Of a stretch of DNA of 64,000 nucleotides, positions 47,001 through 55,200 are shown piece by piece (the stretch's first letter is position 1; each line of letters begins with the position of its first letter). The notes beneath the pieces were generated by a model that searched no databases, was not told the DNA's origin, and saw nothing but the letters and a program-made list of their open reading frames with translations. Both the position numbers and the translations under genes were made by a program. The stretch lies in NCBI RefSeq assembly GCF_019703515.2, contig NC_059362.1, positions 45,241,826 to 45,305,825 of the forward strand, read 5' to 3'. This stretch comes from Myxocyprinus asiaticus (taxonomy: Eukaryota; Chordata; Actinopteri; Cypriniformes; Catostomidae).

Positions 47001-48036
47001 CACACATACAACTTAAATCCAGGACAAAATATACAAAAACATTTAAAGAAGAAAAACAAAAACAGTTAAATAAAAATGAAATACAATAACTAAAGAGGCT
47101 TAAAATGTATTAATCAAAAGCTAACTTAAAAGGTAAATATTTGAGGGCCTGGGTAGCTCAGCGAGTATTGATGCTGACTACCACCCCTGGAGTCGGAGTC
47201 ACGAGTCCGAATCCAGGGCATGCTGTGTGACTCCAGCCAGGTCTCCTAAGCATCCAAATTGGCCCAGTTGCTAGGGAGGGTAGAGTCACATGGGGTAACC
47301 TCCTCGTGATCGTGATTTGTGGTTCTCGCTCTCAATGGGGTGCGTGATAAGTTGTGTGTGGATCACAGAGAGTAGCATGAGCCTCCACATGCTGTGAATC
47401 TCCTCGGTGTCATGCACAACGTGTCACGTGATAAGATGCACGGATTGACGGTCTCAGAAGCGGAGGCAACTGAGACTTGTCCTCCACCACCCGGATTGAG
47501 GTAACCGCACCAACACGAAGACCTTTGGGCATTCCAAAAGGGGATAAAAAAAAAAAAAGATAAATATGTATAAGCTCAAAAGACCTAAAAAATGGATTTG
47601 GAACGTATTCTGATGGACAGTCAGAAATGTACATAGAAGTCATTCAGCACTTTTAAAAAAAAAAACAGTAAAATCACCTTAAAATCAGTCCTGTTGTGGA
47701 GCGCAACATTTACAAGTTTACAAATATTTACAATATTTCACATCACTTTTTAAAAATGTCGCCTTTTACTTCTCTCTTGTCTTGTTAGTGCAGCTGTCAG
47801 TTTTCACATTTCACCTTGTTGTTGAATCTTTTTATTTCCTCTCATGTGTCTGTTTGTAGCCAGGGGACGGCACACAGATCTCGGAGAAGGCTCGTGAGAT
47901 GGAGCACATCTACGGTCACTTGTTTGACATTGTCATTACAAACAGCGATCAGGACAAGAGCGTCTTTGAGCTGCTGCGACTTATTGATAAACTGGACACT
48001 GAACCACAGTGGGTTCCATCGGCCTGGGTGTGTTAA
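17164..48036 (+). CDS. pals1: PALS1/MPP5 membrane-associated guanylate kinase (MAGUK), divergent teleost copy
   Basis: PALS1 links Crumbs to PATJ and Par6 at apical junctions of epithelia. Thirteen coding exons join in one frame (1962 nt, 653 residues plus stop): 17164-17467, 17607-17815, 21296-21373, 24138-24263, 26147-26308, 26448-26525, 26861-27044, 29386-29454, 29655-29726, 30919-31086, 31791-31993, 46816-46947, 47860-48036. The start is the first in-frame [20 protein letters not shown] matches the start of the family. Approximate domains: L27 102-195, PDZ 225-308 ([19 protein letters not shown]), SH3 320-382 ([14 protein letters not shown]), hook, guanylate-kinase-like 440-640 ([12 protein letters not shown]), ending [13 protein letters not shown]. 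Compared with the vertebrate protein of about 675 residues, the N-terminal linker is shorter and very different, and the GK domain has a Pro-rich insertion ([12 protein letters not shown]). The divergence suggests the faster-evolving teleost duplicate (mpp5b rather than nagie oko), which is inference. Confidence 0.94.
17549..17600. repeat. Solo end of the TTAA element family forming a pals1 acceptor region
   Basis: Directly after TTAA (17545-17548) the sequence follows the terminal repeat of the element at 6853-7634 ('agttcaccctcaaaaatg', 'attctctcattatttact'). It runs into ctctccctctcag, the acceptor of the exon starting at 17607. Confidence 0.65.
18626..18793. repeat. Near-perfect palindrome (hairpin of about 75-80 bp arms)
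   Basis: The left arm, from agcattagtcgttgtgtg to agctgtacggc, is matched in reverse complement by gccgtacagct to caacgactaatgct, with only a few mismatches and a loop of roughly 10-20 bp. It lies in a pals1 intron. The motif words (gcgctttgcacgc) are GC-rich relative to the surroundings. Confidence 0.85.
18810..19965. repeat. Degenerate interspersed element ending in a TAGGGCCCTA-type terminus
   Basis: The right end reads gcgctgcgcttagtgctagt followed by 'gctcttaaaatagggcccta', a terminus common to a dispersed fish element with many 'gcgc' words. The left end could not be placed. Confidence 0.35.
20131..21153. repeat. Compound (TCTA)n/(TCTG)n microsatellite followed by (AT)n
   Basis: About 960 bp alternate between TCTA and TCTG tetranucleotide blocks, with higher-order patterns such as repeated 'gtcactctnttctatc' spacers. 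A pure AT run of about 60 bp follows (about 21094-21153). It lies in a pals1 intron 140 bp before the exon at 21296. Confidence 0.97.
21697..21880. repeat. Fragment resembling the TTAA-flanked MITE interior
   Basis: Words such as ttagttaacccaaaaatgaa, 'tttcttctgtagaacacaaa' and 'catacaacaaaaatggatgg' resemble the element at 6853-7634, diverged and truncated. Confidence 0.4.
22015..22245. repeat. Partial copy of the element seen whole at 59121-60041, with a (GT)n run
   Basis: Shares 'accaaaagtgta', 'gggtcattaaagacc' and 'ctatttctttgtttattaca' with 59290-59450. A GT dinucleotide run of about 64 bp (22093-22157) has expanded inside it. Confidence 0.6.
23452..23860. repeat. Second partial copy of the 59121-60041 element
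   Basis: Starts 'ttaaatgcatacctcgggtc' and later shares 'caaggtggcgctgat', 'cagtgattgacttgatttac' and 'aagtaaactatagcaagt' with 59570-59670. Not coding. Confidence 0.6.
25220..25600 (-). repeat. tRNA-headed SINE, copy 2
   Basis: Minus orientation: it ends with the complement of the tRNA-like head (gctgagctacccaggccccc) at 25587-25600. It lies in a pals1 intron. Confidence 0.85.
27096..28856. mobile_element. hAT-like element carrying a nested Tc1 relic and TA repeats
   Basis: The left end tagggctgggtattaatac and the right end tttttacccatccctaa's complement form inverted termini. The flanks attaattc and atgaattc differ at one of eight bases, as an aged 8-bp duplication would. It begins 51 bp after the pals1 exon ending at 27044. 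Inside are the Tc1 relic 27226-27955 and (TA)n runs at about 28146-28177 and 28220-28262. Confidence 0.75.
27226..27955 (-). mobile_element. Deleted Tc1-like element with perfect TA-flanked ends
   Basis: The ends cactggcggccaaaagttt and its inverted copy are bordered by TA. On the minus strand 27377-27610 encodes a Tc1 transposase tail ([20 protein letters not shown]). Only about 730 bp remain of an element usually about 1.5 kb. Confidence 0.88.
29911..30341 (-). repeat. tRNA-headed SINE, copy 3
   Basis: Minus orientation, with its head complement (actgagctacccaggcccc) near 30322-30341. It lies in the intron before the pals1 exon 30919-31086. Confidence 0.85.
30542..30843 (+). repeat. tRNA-headed SINE, copy 4, internally shortened
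   Basis: Plus orientation, ggggcctgggtagctcagtg to a run of A at 30826-30843. The middle (Pol III head to tail) lacks about 120 bp present in other copies. It ends 75 bp before the exon at 30919. Confidence 0.85.
31131..31580 (-). repeat. tRNA-headed SINE, copy 5
   Basis: Minus orientation, ending gctgagctacccaggccccc at 31561-31580. It starts 44 bp after the pals1 exon ending at 31086. Confidence 0.85.
31994..33050. other. First part of the long pals1 intron, no gene seen
   Basis: AT-rich sequence with short words such as repeated 'tttactacaatg' but no exon, no clear terminal repeats and no long frame with family character. Confidence 0.5.
33060..34120. mobile_element. Long palindromic element split by a SINE
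   Basis: The arms at about 33060-33385 and 33846-34120 are inverted copies; the inner 165 bp are nearly identical (for example ccatgggttccctcgagatg against its complement near 33982-34001). The outer parts are diverged. Plus-strand SINE copy 6 fills the loop. This looks like a MITE or fold-back transposon without coding capacity. Confidence 0.8.
33409..33832 (+). repeat. tRNA-headed SINE, copy 6, in the loop of a palindrome
   Basis: Plus orientation, ggggcctgggtagcttagtg to gggagaaaaaaataaaaaat. Its position between the two palindrome arms dates it after formation of the palindrome. Confidence 0.85.
34380..34443. repeat. (AT)n microsatellite
   Basis: An uninterrupted AT dinucleotide run of about 60 bp. 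Confidence 0.95.
34473..35050. repeat. Interspersed repeat, copy A, ending in a (TA)n run
   Basis: Starts caccgatcagccacaacatt after TA and is closely similar to copy B at 50905-51455 (shared 'ttaaaaccacctgcctaata', 'gattggctgattagataatc'). A TA run follows at about 35007-35050. The starting words belong to a common fish Tc1/mariner-type family; no transposase is readable. Confidence 0.65.
35165..35360 (+). promoter_or_regulatory. Putative promoter and 5' UTR of the nested piggyBac-derived gene
   Basis: Against an AT-rich background this stretch is rich in CpG (gcgaggcggggcatcggcg, caccggcgc, cacacggagcgacc). It holds a CCAAT box at about 35179 and no TATA box, and it leads straight into the ATG at 35361. 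Its length and composition fit a small CpG-island promoter. This is inference from composition; no start site can be read from sequence. Confidence 0.45.
35361..35515 (+). CDS. PiggyBac-derived gene, exon 1 (acidic N terminus)
   Basis: The exon encodes [18 protein letters not shown] followed by a run of Asp and Glu up to GPREEE. It ends GAAGA|GTGAGTAAAC in phase 2, so the split codon completes as Asp with the T that opens any of the later exons. The same donor sequence, gtgagtaaac, ends exon 2, and exon 3 has the close variant gtaagtaaac, so exon 1 may share the ancestry of the duplicated modules. The ATG lies just after a CpG-containing leader. The assignment rests on phase, sequence character and promoter context and was not tested against a transcript. 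Confidence 0.7.
35361..45386 (+). CDS. PiggyBac transposase-derived gene with AT-hook exon modules, nested in a pals1 intron
   Basis: Four exons, 35361-35515, 40800-41345, 41580-42206 and 43196-45386, join at phase-2 junctions into a 3519-nt frame (1172 residues plus stop). Residues 1-52 are acidic. Residues 53-234 and 235-443 are two modules with AT-hooks (about 81-89, 121-126 and 275-283; cores RGRPPK and RGRPRK) followed by Thr/Pro/Asn-rich repeats. Residues 444-620 are a third module with a decayed hook. The rest is a DDE_Tnp_1_7 piggyBac core: ITIDERM (D814), [10 protein letters not shown] (D892) and [12 protein letters not shown] (D1003, D1006), then a Cys-rich zinc-binding end ([16 protein letters not shown]). 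The aspartates align with the family catalytic triad, although the usual GGVD reads GDLD. A piggyBac core alone is usually about 600 residues. The gene could be a domesticated PGBD-like gene or a recently mobile intron-containing element; I saw no convincing terminal repeats around it. Confidence 0.85.
35986..38152. mobile_element. DNA transposon with about 60-bp inverted ends and a THAP-like remnant
   Basis: The left end atggaccattttcacac...cgcgaagcgga and the right end (tccgcttcgcgaa...gtgtgaaaatggtccat) are inverted repeats. They continue through 'gtcgtcatagttgggtaaac' and its complement. On the minus strand at about 38040-37870 the frame reads [14 protein letters not shown] and [12 protein letters not shown], resembling the second half of a THAP zinc finger (usual C-x2-H-F here C-x2-Y-F). 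P-element or related THAP transposases are the likely source. The element lies in intron 1 of the nested piggyBac-derived gene and encloses the 65-bp array. Confidence 0.6.
36713..37250 (+). repeat. Tandem array of a 65-bp unit, about eight copies
   Basis: Unit words: ggttcataagagtcatttt, gactacactggttgcgc, tctgttttgattcactaaaa. Most copies are nearly identical; the seventh is a few bases shorter. It lies wholly within the element 35986-38152. Units carry no reading frame of note. Confidence 0.93.
38399..39738. mobile_element. hAT-like non-autonomous element (TAGTGGTTGACCGATAT ends)
   Basis: The ends tagtggttgaccgatat and the complement of atcggtcaatcacta match. The flanking octamers aaaatcgt and aaaaacat agree at six of eight. 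Same terminal style as 53004-54258 and 56156-56761. Confidence 0.7.
39739..40799. other. Rest of intron 1 of the nested gene, with one exon-like island
   Basis: AT-rich and mostly without recognised structure. At 39800 an acceptor-like tttttttacag is followed by TGCCTCACCTGAG and an in-phase TGA some 30 nt later, which could be an occasional stop-carrying exon. Confidence 0.3.
40800..41345 (+). CDS. PiggyBac-derived gene, exon 2 (two AT-hooks)
   Basis: Starts after ttacgtcttacag with [14 protein letters not shown], then [12 protein letters not shown] and [12 protein letters not shown]. Both are AT-hook cores (RGRP flanked by Lys/Arg) that in other proteins bind the minor groove of AT-rich DNA. 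A Thr/Pro/Asn-rich stretch follows and the exon closes with [12 protein letters not shown] before gtgagt. The length is 546 nt in symmetric phase 2-2, so it can be included, skipped or duplicated without breaking the frame. Confidence 0.78.
41580..42206 (+). CDS. PiggyBac-derived gene, exon 3 (AT-hook plus ten-residue repeats)
   Basis: Begins [20 protein letters not shown], carries one AT-hook ([12 protein letters not shown]), then about a dozen copies of a roughly 30-bp/10-residue unit of the type [10 protein letters not shown] (about 41740-42120), and ends with an acidic DEELWEEE. It is 627 nt long in phase 2-2. An open frame on the opposite strand over the repeats is only their shadow. The repeats are likely to vary in number between individuals. 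Confidence 0.78.
43196..45386 (+). CDS. PiggyBac-derived gene, exon 4 (third module plus full transposase core)
   Basis: Starts [20 protein letters not shown], the same head as exons 2 and 3, but the AT-hook has decayed to [14 protein letters not shown] Thr/Pro-rich linker leads into the DDE core (from about [14 protein letters not shown]). The core has the helical region before the first Asp ([20 protein letters not shown]), the three-Asp catalytic signature and the conserved [20 protein letters not shown] block. The zinc-binding C terminus holds Cys pairs between about 45249 and 45350. No stop or frameshift was found in 2191 nt. The first AATAAA downstream is at 46653. Confidence 0.9.
45840..45985. 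repeat. Short GC-richer segment with repeated tttggag words
   Basis: Words such as 'cttttggag', 'cttctggag' and 'catttggag' recur five times with 'aacccc' or 'gcccc' spacers. Probably part of a dispersed repeat downstream of the nested gene; not coding. Confidence 0.35.
47145..47559 (+). repeat. tRNA-headed SINE, copy 7
   Basis: Plus orientation, gggcctgggtagctcagcga to a 13-A tail. It lies in the last pals1 intron. Its B-box has a changed base (gagtccgaatcc). Confidence 0.85.
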
Positions 48037-48449
48037 AGCTCTCTTACTGACTCAAGATCAGGTTCTATGTTCGAAATGGCTTGCTACTACTGTATACTAC
48101 TCAAACTATTTTTTGCAGTATGCATATGCTGCAATTTCTAACTAAATCTACCAGACTCATTATTTGACTTGACTGACAAAGGTTAAAACATTTAAACAAA
48201 TTTGGATTAAAAATGCAACATTAAAATGTTTATTTTTGAAATGTTAACTGGACTCCATTTGCTGAATTAATAACACGCAACATAGTGAAGTCATGTGACA
48301 TACAGTATTACATACTGTACAGTATGCACAACTAGTATTCCATTCCGAACATATCCATGATGCTTTGTGGGGATTTCCACAATAGTGTTTTATTATATTT
48401 TGTGCTTTTTGTTTTTAGTTTTTGATCTGTAACATAAAAAAGCCATTCT

Positions 48450-49045
48450 AACTAACTCCTTACATTTATATAGCGCTTTTCTAGGCACTCAAAGTGCTTT
48501 ACATAGTATAGGGGGACTCTCCTCAACCACCACCAGTGTGCACCATCCACCTGGATGATGCAACGGCAGCCATAGTGCGCCAGTACGCTCACCACACACA
48601 CTAGCTATTGATGGAGAGGAGAGAGTAGAGTGATGTAGCCAATTCAGGGATGGAGATTATTAGGAGGCCATGATTGATAAGGGCCAATGGGGGGAATTTG
48701 GCCAGGACACAAGGGTTATACCCCTACTCTTTACGAGAAGTGCCCTGGGATTTTTAATGACCACAGAGATTCAGGACCTTGGTTTAACGTCTCATCCAAA
48801 AGATGGTGTTTTTTTGTTTTGTTTTTTACAGTATAGTGTCCCCATCACTATACTGGGGCATTAGGACCCACACAGACCGCAGGGTGAGCACCCCCTGCTA
48901 GCCTCCCTAATGCCTCTTCCAGCAGCAACCTTGGTTTTCCCCAGGAGGTCTCCCATCCAGGTACTGGCCAGGCTCAACCCTGCTTAGCTTTAGTGGGCAA
49001 CCAGGCAAGAGCTGCAGGATGATATGGCTGCATATCAGAAAGTAT
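48450..49045 (-). repeat. SINE with a 5S rRNA-like head
   Basis: On the minus strand, from about 49030 to 48935, words such as 'aagctaagcagggttgagcc' and 'cagtacctggatgggagacc' match the internal promoter half of 5S rRNA. The remainder extends to a tail with 'tttatatagcgcttttcta' at 48470-48490. It starts about 415 bp after the pals1 stop codon. Confidence 0.75.
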
Positions 49046-49771
49046 TTTCTTAAAGTAAATGTCTAAAAGCATTTTTTCATCCAGAGATTATCAGAACTGT
49101 GAGCAGTTTCATAGAACTTTAACTGTTGCAGTTTGTAAATAAATGGGTGGATGGACATAAATTTAATCTCAACTTTTCCACAGTGAGAAAAAAACATATT
49201 TGTCTAGATGTCGTTTTCTAATAACTGTATGGCCCTAGGAGATTGTTCTAGATACCGACAGCATTAACTCTGAATGTTTTCACTACTGCTGAATGTATAA
49301 TTTGACATAATACACTTGATCTAAAACAAGTTTTTCATTAAAGAGGTTCAATTAAAAAAGTACAGTATTGGTGTTATGTTTGATAACTGGTTGAGTTCTC
49401 AAGTACTAAACTCTTAATTTGCATTATGTACAAATTAAAGTGTATTTAAATAACGTTAAACAATAACCAAACAATTCTGGTATTGAACACCTAATTTTCA
49501 CGATCAAATCAATTCACTACTTTCGTATTTTTGCTTTGAATATCTGCAGGGTTTTATTCCTGATGACTTCTAATGAATTCTAACAGTCTGAGCATGATAT
49601 TTACTTATGAAATTGCTTTCATTGAACACTTTGACATTAACTATTCCCTGCCAAAATCAAAATATCTGTATTTTACTTAGGGATGCACCGATATATCGGC
49701 CACCATTATTTATCGGCTAATTATTGACCAAATATAAACCAATGGCAAATTTTTAAGTTACCCAACATAAG

Positions 49772-50233
49772 CAGTGTTGGGTAACTTAAAAATAGGAATC
49801 CACTACTAATTTCTAATTATTTCTCTAAAATTGTAATCAGATTACTTTACCAGTTACTTAATTGATAAAGTAATCACATAACTACTTTATATTTAAGTTT
49901 CTTTCTAAAACACTTTTCCGCTCAACAAATTCAAAACAGTGTCTATATTTCTCCCTTGTTCATTGTTACACACAAGTCATACACTGAGCACCTCACATTT
50001 CTCCTACACAGTGACTCTTTACAGGGCCATAATTCATGTATTCTACATATAGTATAATATATTAAAATTAAGCATAACCCTACAGTGTACTTAAAATGTA
50101 ATTAAATTAATTGAAAGTCAGTAACTGTAATCTGATTACAATAATTTAAAATGTAATGCATTATACTACATTTTTGACTAAAAATGAGATTACAGTAACT
50201 AATTACTTTGTAATTGGATTACACCCAACACTG
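49772..50233. mobile_element. CAGTGTTGGGTAA hAT-like MITE
   Basis: The ends cagtgttgggtaactta and ggattacacccaacactg are inverted. The flanks aacataag and gtcataag share six of eight bases. It is related to 11415-13252. Confidence 0.75.
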
Positions 50234-50904
50234 GTCATAAGCATGAAAACGCTATTGGAATGAAAAACTATTGGTTTATTTATAATGAAGATAATGTATT
50301 ATGTTGTATAAAGCTTATAATAATTTTTTCTGTGTACAATATAAAACACTGAAATCCGAAAAGTAAAGCATGTTGAATGCATAATGTACATTTTTTAATG
50401 TTCTATCATATGTAAAACGTGAGTTCTATTGTTTAAAACTACAGAAGTGCAAAATAACCTTTTTCCCCCACAACAATCAATTTTACCTTGTATTTAACTT
50501 TCACTGACGCGTTCTCCAGGGTTCCCACGCATCCTGGAAAACCTGGAATTTTGCAATGTAGTTTTCCAGTCATGGAAAATTGGAAAAATATCTAAATGTC
50601 CTGGAAAATTATTATTTGTCCTGGAAAAAATTTTAGTTTAAAACTGTTTGACTGTGTTGCTAACAAGGTTTTTGTTACATGCACAAAAACATGGTAATGA
50701 TCGGGACTCTGAAATAGGAGTGAAATACACACATTCGTATGGTTTTGTCACTTTGTGTGCATTGTGAAACAACGACAACAGTTAAATGTCATGAACGAAT
50801 CTCTATCACATACTTTTTCTGCTCATCTCTGTCAAGTCATGTTTATCTGTATAGTGCTTTTCATCTCTGTTTTGCTCAGAAAAAATAGTTTAAGTATTGA
50901 TATA

Positions 50905-51455
50905 CACTGATCAGCCACAACATTAAAACCACCTGCCTAATATTGTGTAGGTCCCCCTCGTGCCACCAAAACAGCGCCAACCCGCATCTCAGAATAGTAT
51001 TCAGAGATGATATTCTTCTCACCACAATTGTACAGAGTGGTTATCTGAGTTACCATAGACTTTGTCAGTTCAAACCAGTCTGGCCATTCTCTGTTGACCT
51101 CTCTCATCAACAAGGCGTTTCCGTCCACAGAACTGCCGCTCACTGGAGCCGGAGACGCCATTTCGAGAGAGAGAGACGCACTCGGCCACGTTTCATGTGT
51201 GTCTGTGTTTGTTTATGTTTGTTTTAAGTTAAGTTTGACATTAAAACTTTGTTTACTGTTCAGCTGGTTTACAGAAATACTCAAACCAGCCCATCTGGCA
51301 CCAACAATCATGCCACGCTCAAAATAATTTTTTCCCCATTCTGATGGTTTATGTGAACATTAACTGAAGCTCCTGACCCGTATCTGCATGATTTTATGCA
51401 CTGTTGCCACACGATTGGCTGATTAGATAATCGCATGGATGATTGTTGGTGTCAA
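50905..51455. repeat. Interspersed repeat, copy B
   Basis: Starts cactgatcagccacaacatt and closely parallels copy A (34473-35006), with an extra segment at about 51147-51270 that copy A lacks or replaces. Confidence 0.65.
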
Positions 51456-52284
51456 AGGAAATTATTTATTGTTAGAACAATAAAACAGCTTTTGTACCTA
51501 GTTGATCTATATTTTTTAAGCATGTGGTAATTCCTAAGCAAAAGTGATGATAACTTACTTAAGGTAAGTGGCAAAACATCGGTATCGGCCTATATTTCTT
51601 TTTTTTACATAGGTATCGGTATCGGCCAAAGAGCAAATTAATATTGGTGCATTAAATCTCTTCTCAGCACCTTAATAATGTACACCTTGCAAAAGAATTA
51701 AACCTCAAATGACCATTTACAACATTTATTGAAATTAAATTCACAGAAAGTGAGAGCACACGGCTGCTGGACCTAAAGGGAAAAATAATTTCTCAACCAT
51801 ATGGAAAAGTCTGGGCTGATCTTAGGTAAGGATTCAGATCATACGAGCACAAGTGTATCAACAGTAAACATGAGATGTTCATCACAGAATATTGTCAGTA
51901 GATAGCAGAGATAGGTTGCAGTGGTTTAATGTAAGCATGCAATACGACTCGATAAAATGTGCATAATTCCATGGAATGATCATTTAAATTCATTTATGCC
52001 TTTACATGTTTTTGCTTATGTTCAGCCATCAAAAAAACCCTTGAACAATTAAACAGCAATAGGGCCTCTGGATTCAGATAATCAACAAGAACATTTTTGT
52101 TATAGCTTTTGTGACATTATTTTCACTTTAACAAACAAAGTAAAACGGGACCAACATGTACACAAAACAAGTTTGCTCTTTACCAAGACGTGTTAAGCTC
52201 CGCCATACAGGCACAAGGAATAAATACGATGTGGTTTCTCGGTGGACTGCTCGACGAGGAGTGCCACCTGGTGGTTTTGAGGTC

Positions 52285-55200
52285 TCATTCAAACAGCAGG
52301 TCCTCGTCTGCCTCTTCGCTTAGCATGTTCGTGGGCTCAGCGATCGGGCCCAGTTTAGCCAGGCGCTGCGCTATCTCTTTCTCCGTCCTCTCACGGAGCT
52401 GCTTCTTCTTCTCCTGGATCTTTTTAAGCCTGTGACGAGAAAGAAGAATGGATCCATGTTACTGATACTGAATATTCTTAAAACAATTGCATGGAAGCAG
52501 GGTGAATATAGCTTTAAATTTTTCATTTCGTTTTTATTTTCAGTTTGTCCTTTCAATTTAGTTTCATTTTGGGGGTTTTTTCACTAGGGATGCATCATAT
52601 AAAAATTTATTGCAAATTGTAATTGCTCTTTTTTCAGTTCAAAACAACCTAACTCACATTTTACATGTACATACTGTATGTATGAGAGAACATTACAAAT
52701 TCATATTATGCATATGTTGGGCAATTCCATGGAAATGTCAACCAAATCTTGGAAAAATTAAAATTCTGCTATAGAGTGGTATAATGGATAATGCCGTCCA
52801 GACCGCTAGAGGGCGCCGCTTGTTCACACAGTGCTGAATGCAGAAACGCAGCCTTTTAAAGTTTAGTAATCGTGCAAGGCCATATTGCGATTTCAGTTTT
52901 AATTCAGTCAATCATGCAGCACTAAAGAATATCATATTGATGTCTCGGAAGTCAAAGTCTGCTGGTTTCAAAGCGCTTTGGATGGTTTCCCTCATCATGT
53001 ATCTAGTGCCCGACTGATATATCGATCTCGCCGTATACGTTTACTGATATGCACAGATATGAAAACTTTTTTTCAGAACATATATTGCAGAAAACAATGC
53101 TTTAGAATTGGTGTCATTACGTAGTTTGTCCAGCAGAGCACGCTCTGACTCCATTGTTTACAGAGCTGACTCTGAACTGACGGTGGCTCTGCAGACAGGG
53201 CGGAGTTAAACGATGTGGAGTTGAGCGGTCTCTTCGCGGTTAGTTGCTAACTAGTTTGTGAAATACATACTGGAAAGTTAATAAACAATAACCCCATAAT
53301 TTTCCCTGTTCAATATAACTAATATAACGTTAAACCTGTCCCTGACAACCATGTCACTCATGTTTATCACATCTGTTTGCTGTTAGCCAGCTATGGTTTG
53401 TCAGTGCAGTCAGTAATGTAGCAGATTGAAAGGTAAACATCAGAGGATCTTTTTGCAGCTCATCAGACAACGGTGCAGTGGTGGATTGTGTGTGGTTAGT
53501 GTTGATTTCACGCTATGTTATTACCTAGTTGGTGAGATGCAATGCTGGTCCATCTTTTACTTTCCGTGACAAAGAGCTTATAGCTAACTAGCTAATCATG
53601 TAGCTACTTTCATTGCTTGTCAGCTGAGTGGAAGCTAATGAGTAAACATGTATTCACCAAACTGTTTTGTTCAGGATTCACAGTTTGGTACCCCCTTCAA
53701 CTGAACAATTCCGGTCGTTGCATTTATAAAATGTAATATTTAGAAGTCTGGTTTTCCACCGTTGATCGTTTCCCCTGAACTTGTATAGCAGAATACGGTG
53801 TAACACCGCTGCCGCTGTTTATCTCTTGACTCGGCAGGTGTAAATGCTTCTTGTTTTACAACCTGCCCCTAACTGACTGGCAGTATTAATATAGTCAGCA
53901 TTTGACTGATACTAAAAAATACTGATGTTTATTTAGCTATTTATTGTATTTTTTATTTAAGTGGTCAGCAATTGACATACTAACAGTACGGATGTTTGTT
54001 AAGCTATTTATTGTATTTTCATTTATTTATTTTCTCAGTGTTCATTTCTAGAATTTGTTGACAATGTATCATAATAATAATAATGTCAAATATTCTTTGA
54101 TAAAATATTTAAGAATGCAGCCTTCTGAGTACCTTTGCATAGTCATATTGGTGCAAAATCAGTGAACAGGTCTGTTTTCATTCCAGATCAAAAATTAAAT
54201 ATATCGGCCACCATATCAGAATTATCCCCCTCGAAAATCCCATATCGGTCGGGCTCTACATGTATCCTATAGGTAAGTGCTGTTTTCACAGCGGTTTATG
54301 GCATTTTTCTGCATTAACGTGAAAACGAGAGAGAATACAAATTAAATATTACATGTTCTTAGGAGTGCCAACCCTTCTACATATTGTGGCTATTATTATT
54401 TATTTTTACAAAGTGTGTTAATAATTAATCATATCGGTGTTTTCATGCTTATAACCGATATGCCGATGGTTTTAATTTGGTCAATAATTGGCCGATAAAC
54501 ATCGGCAGCTGATGTTTTTTTTTTTTTTTTTTTTTTTCCCTCTACGACTTAGATCTCACCTGTAGAATTCCTCTCGCTCCCGTTCGTCCAGCTCTGTAAT
54601 GATGTACGTTAGTGTACGCTCGATCCGGGGAATAATCACTGAAAGGAACAACAGAGAAAAAAATCAACATAAAGCAACAGATTGGTCAGTTTAAAAACAG
54701 TCCTGACTATTTTATTCTCGAACAGAGATCTCACCATGCTCAATGGCGTTTACACGGCGATTTGTGATCTTGATCGCTTCGTCCAACGTCACAAAGGAGG
54801 TCTGCCCATTAATAAATCGCAAAAAAGATATTGATGAACTTGTGTTAAAGACACTCGTTTTTGCTCTGAGACTATATTGATGTGGTTGAGTGAATTTGCA
54901 GCCTCAAACTGTTTACTTCTATGAATCTATTTCTAATGTATTATTTGCACCATAACTCAAGAATGTTCACGTAAATCTCTTTTCTGCCATTTTCACATAT
55001 TAAAGTGTTTAATTAAAAAAAACGCAACATGTCGGTAAATATTCCTGTTTATTATGTTGGTGCATATGGTGAAATGATGGTTTCTTTGAAGACAAAAAAA
55101 AAATGGCAAAGATATACAGACTTAGCAGTTAAGCTGATTGGTAATTCTTGATGTAATATATAGTATTAGATATTACCTGCAATGAGGCCAACTCCACCAG

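Larger units (their letters stand above)
49678..51657. mobile_element. TAGGGATGCACCGAT-type element with two nested insertions
   Basis: The left end tagggatgcaccgatatatc and the right end near 51640-51657 (atattggtgcatta) are imperfect inverted partners, with 'atcggcc' words beside both. Nested inside are 49772-50233 and the interspersed repeat copy B. Confidence 0.55.

Noticed and set aside
48935..49030. 5S rRNA gene
   Set aside because: Only the promoter half is similar, with many changes, and it is joined to a SINE body.
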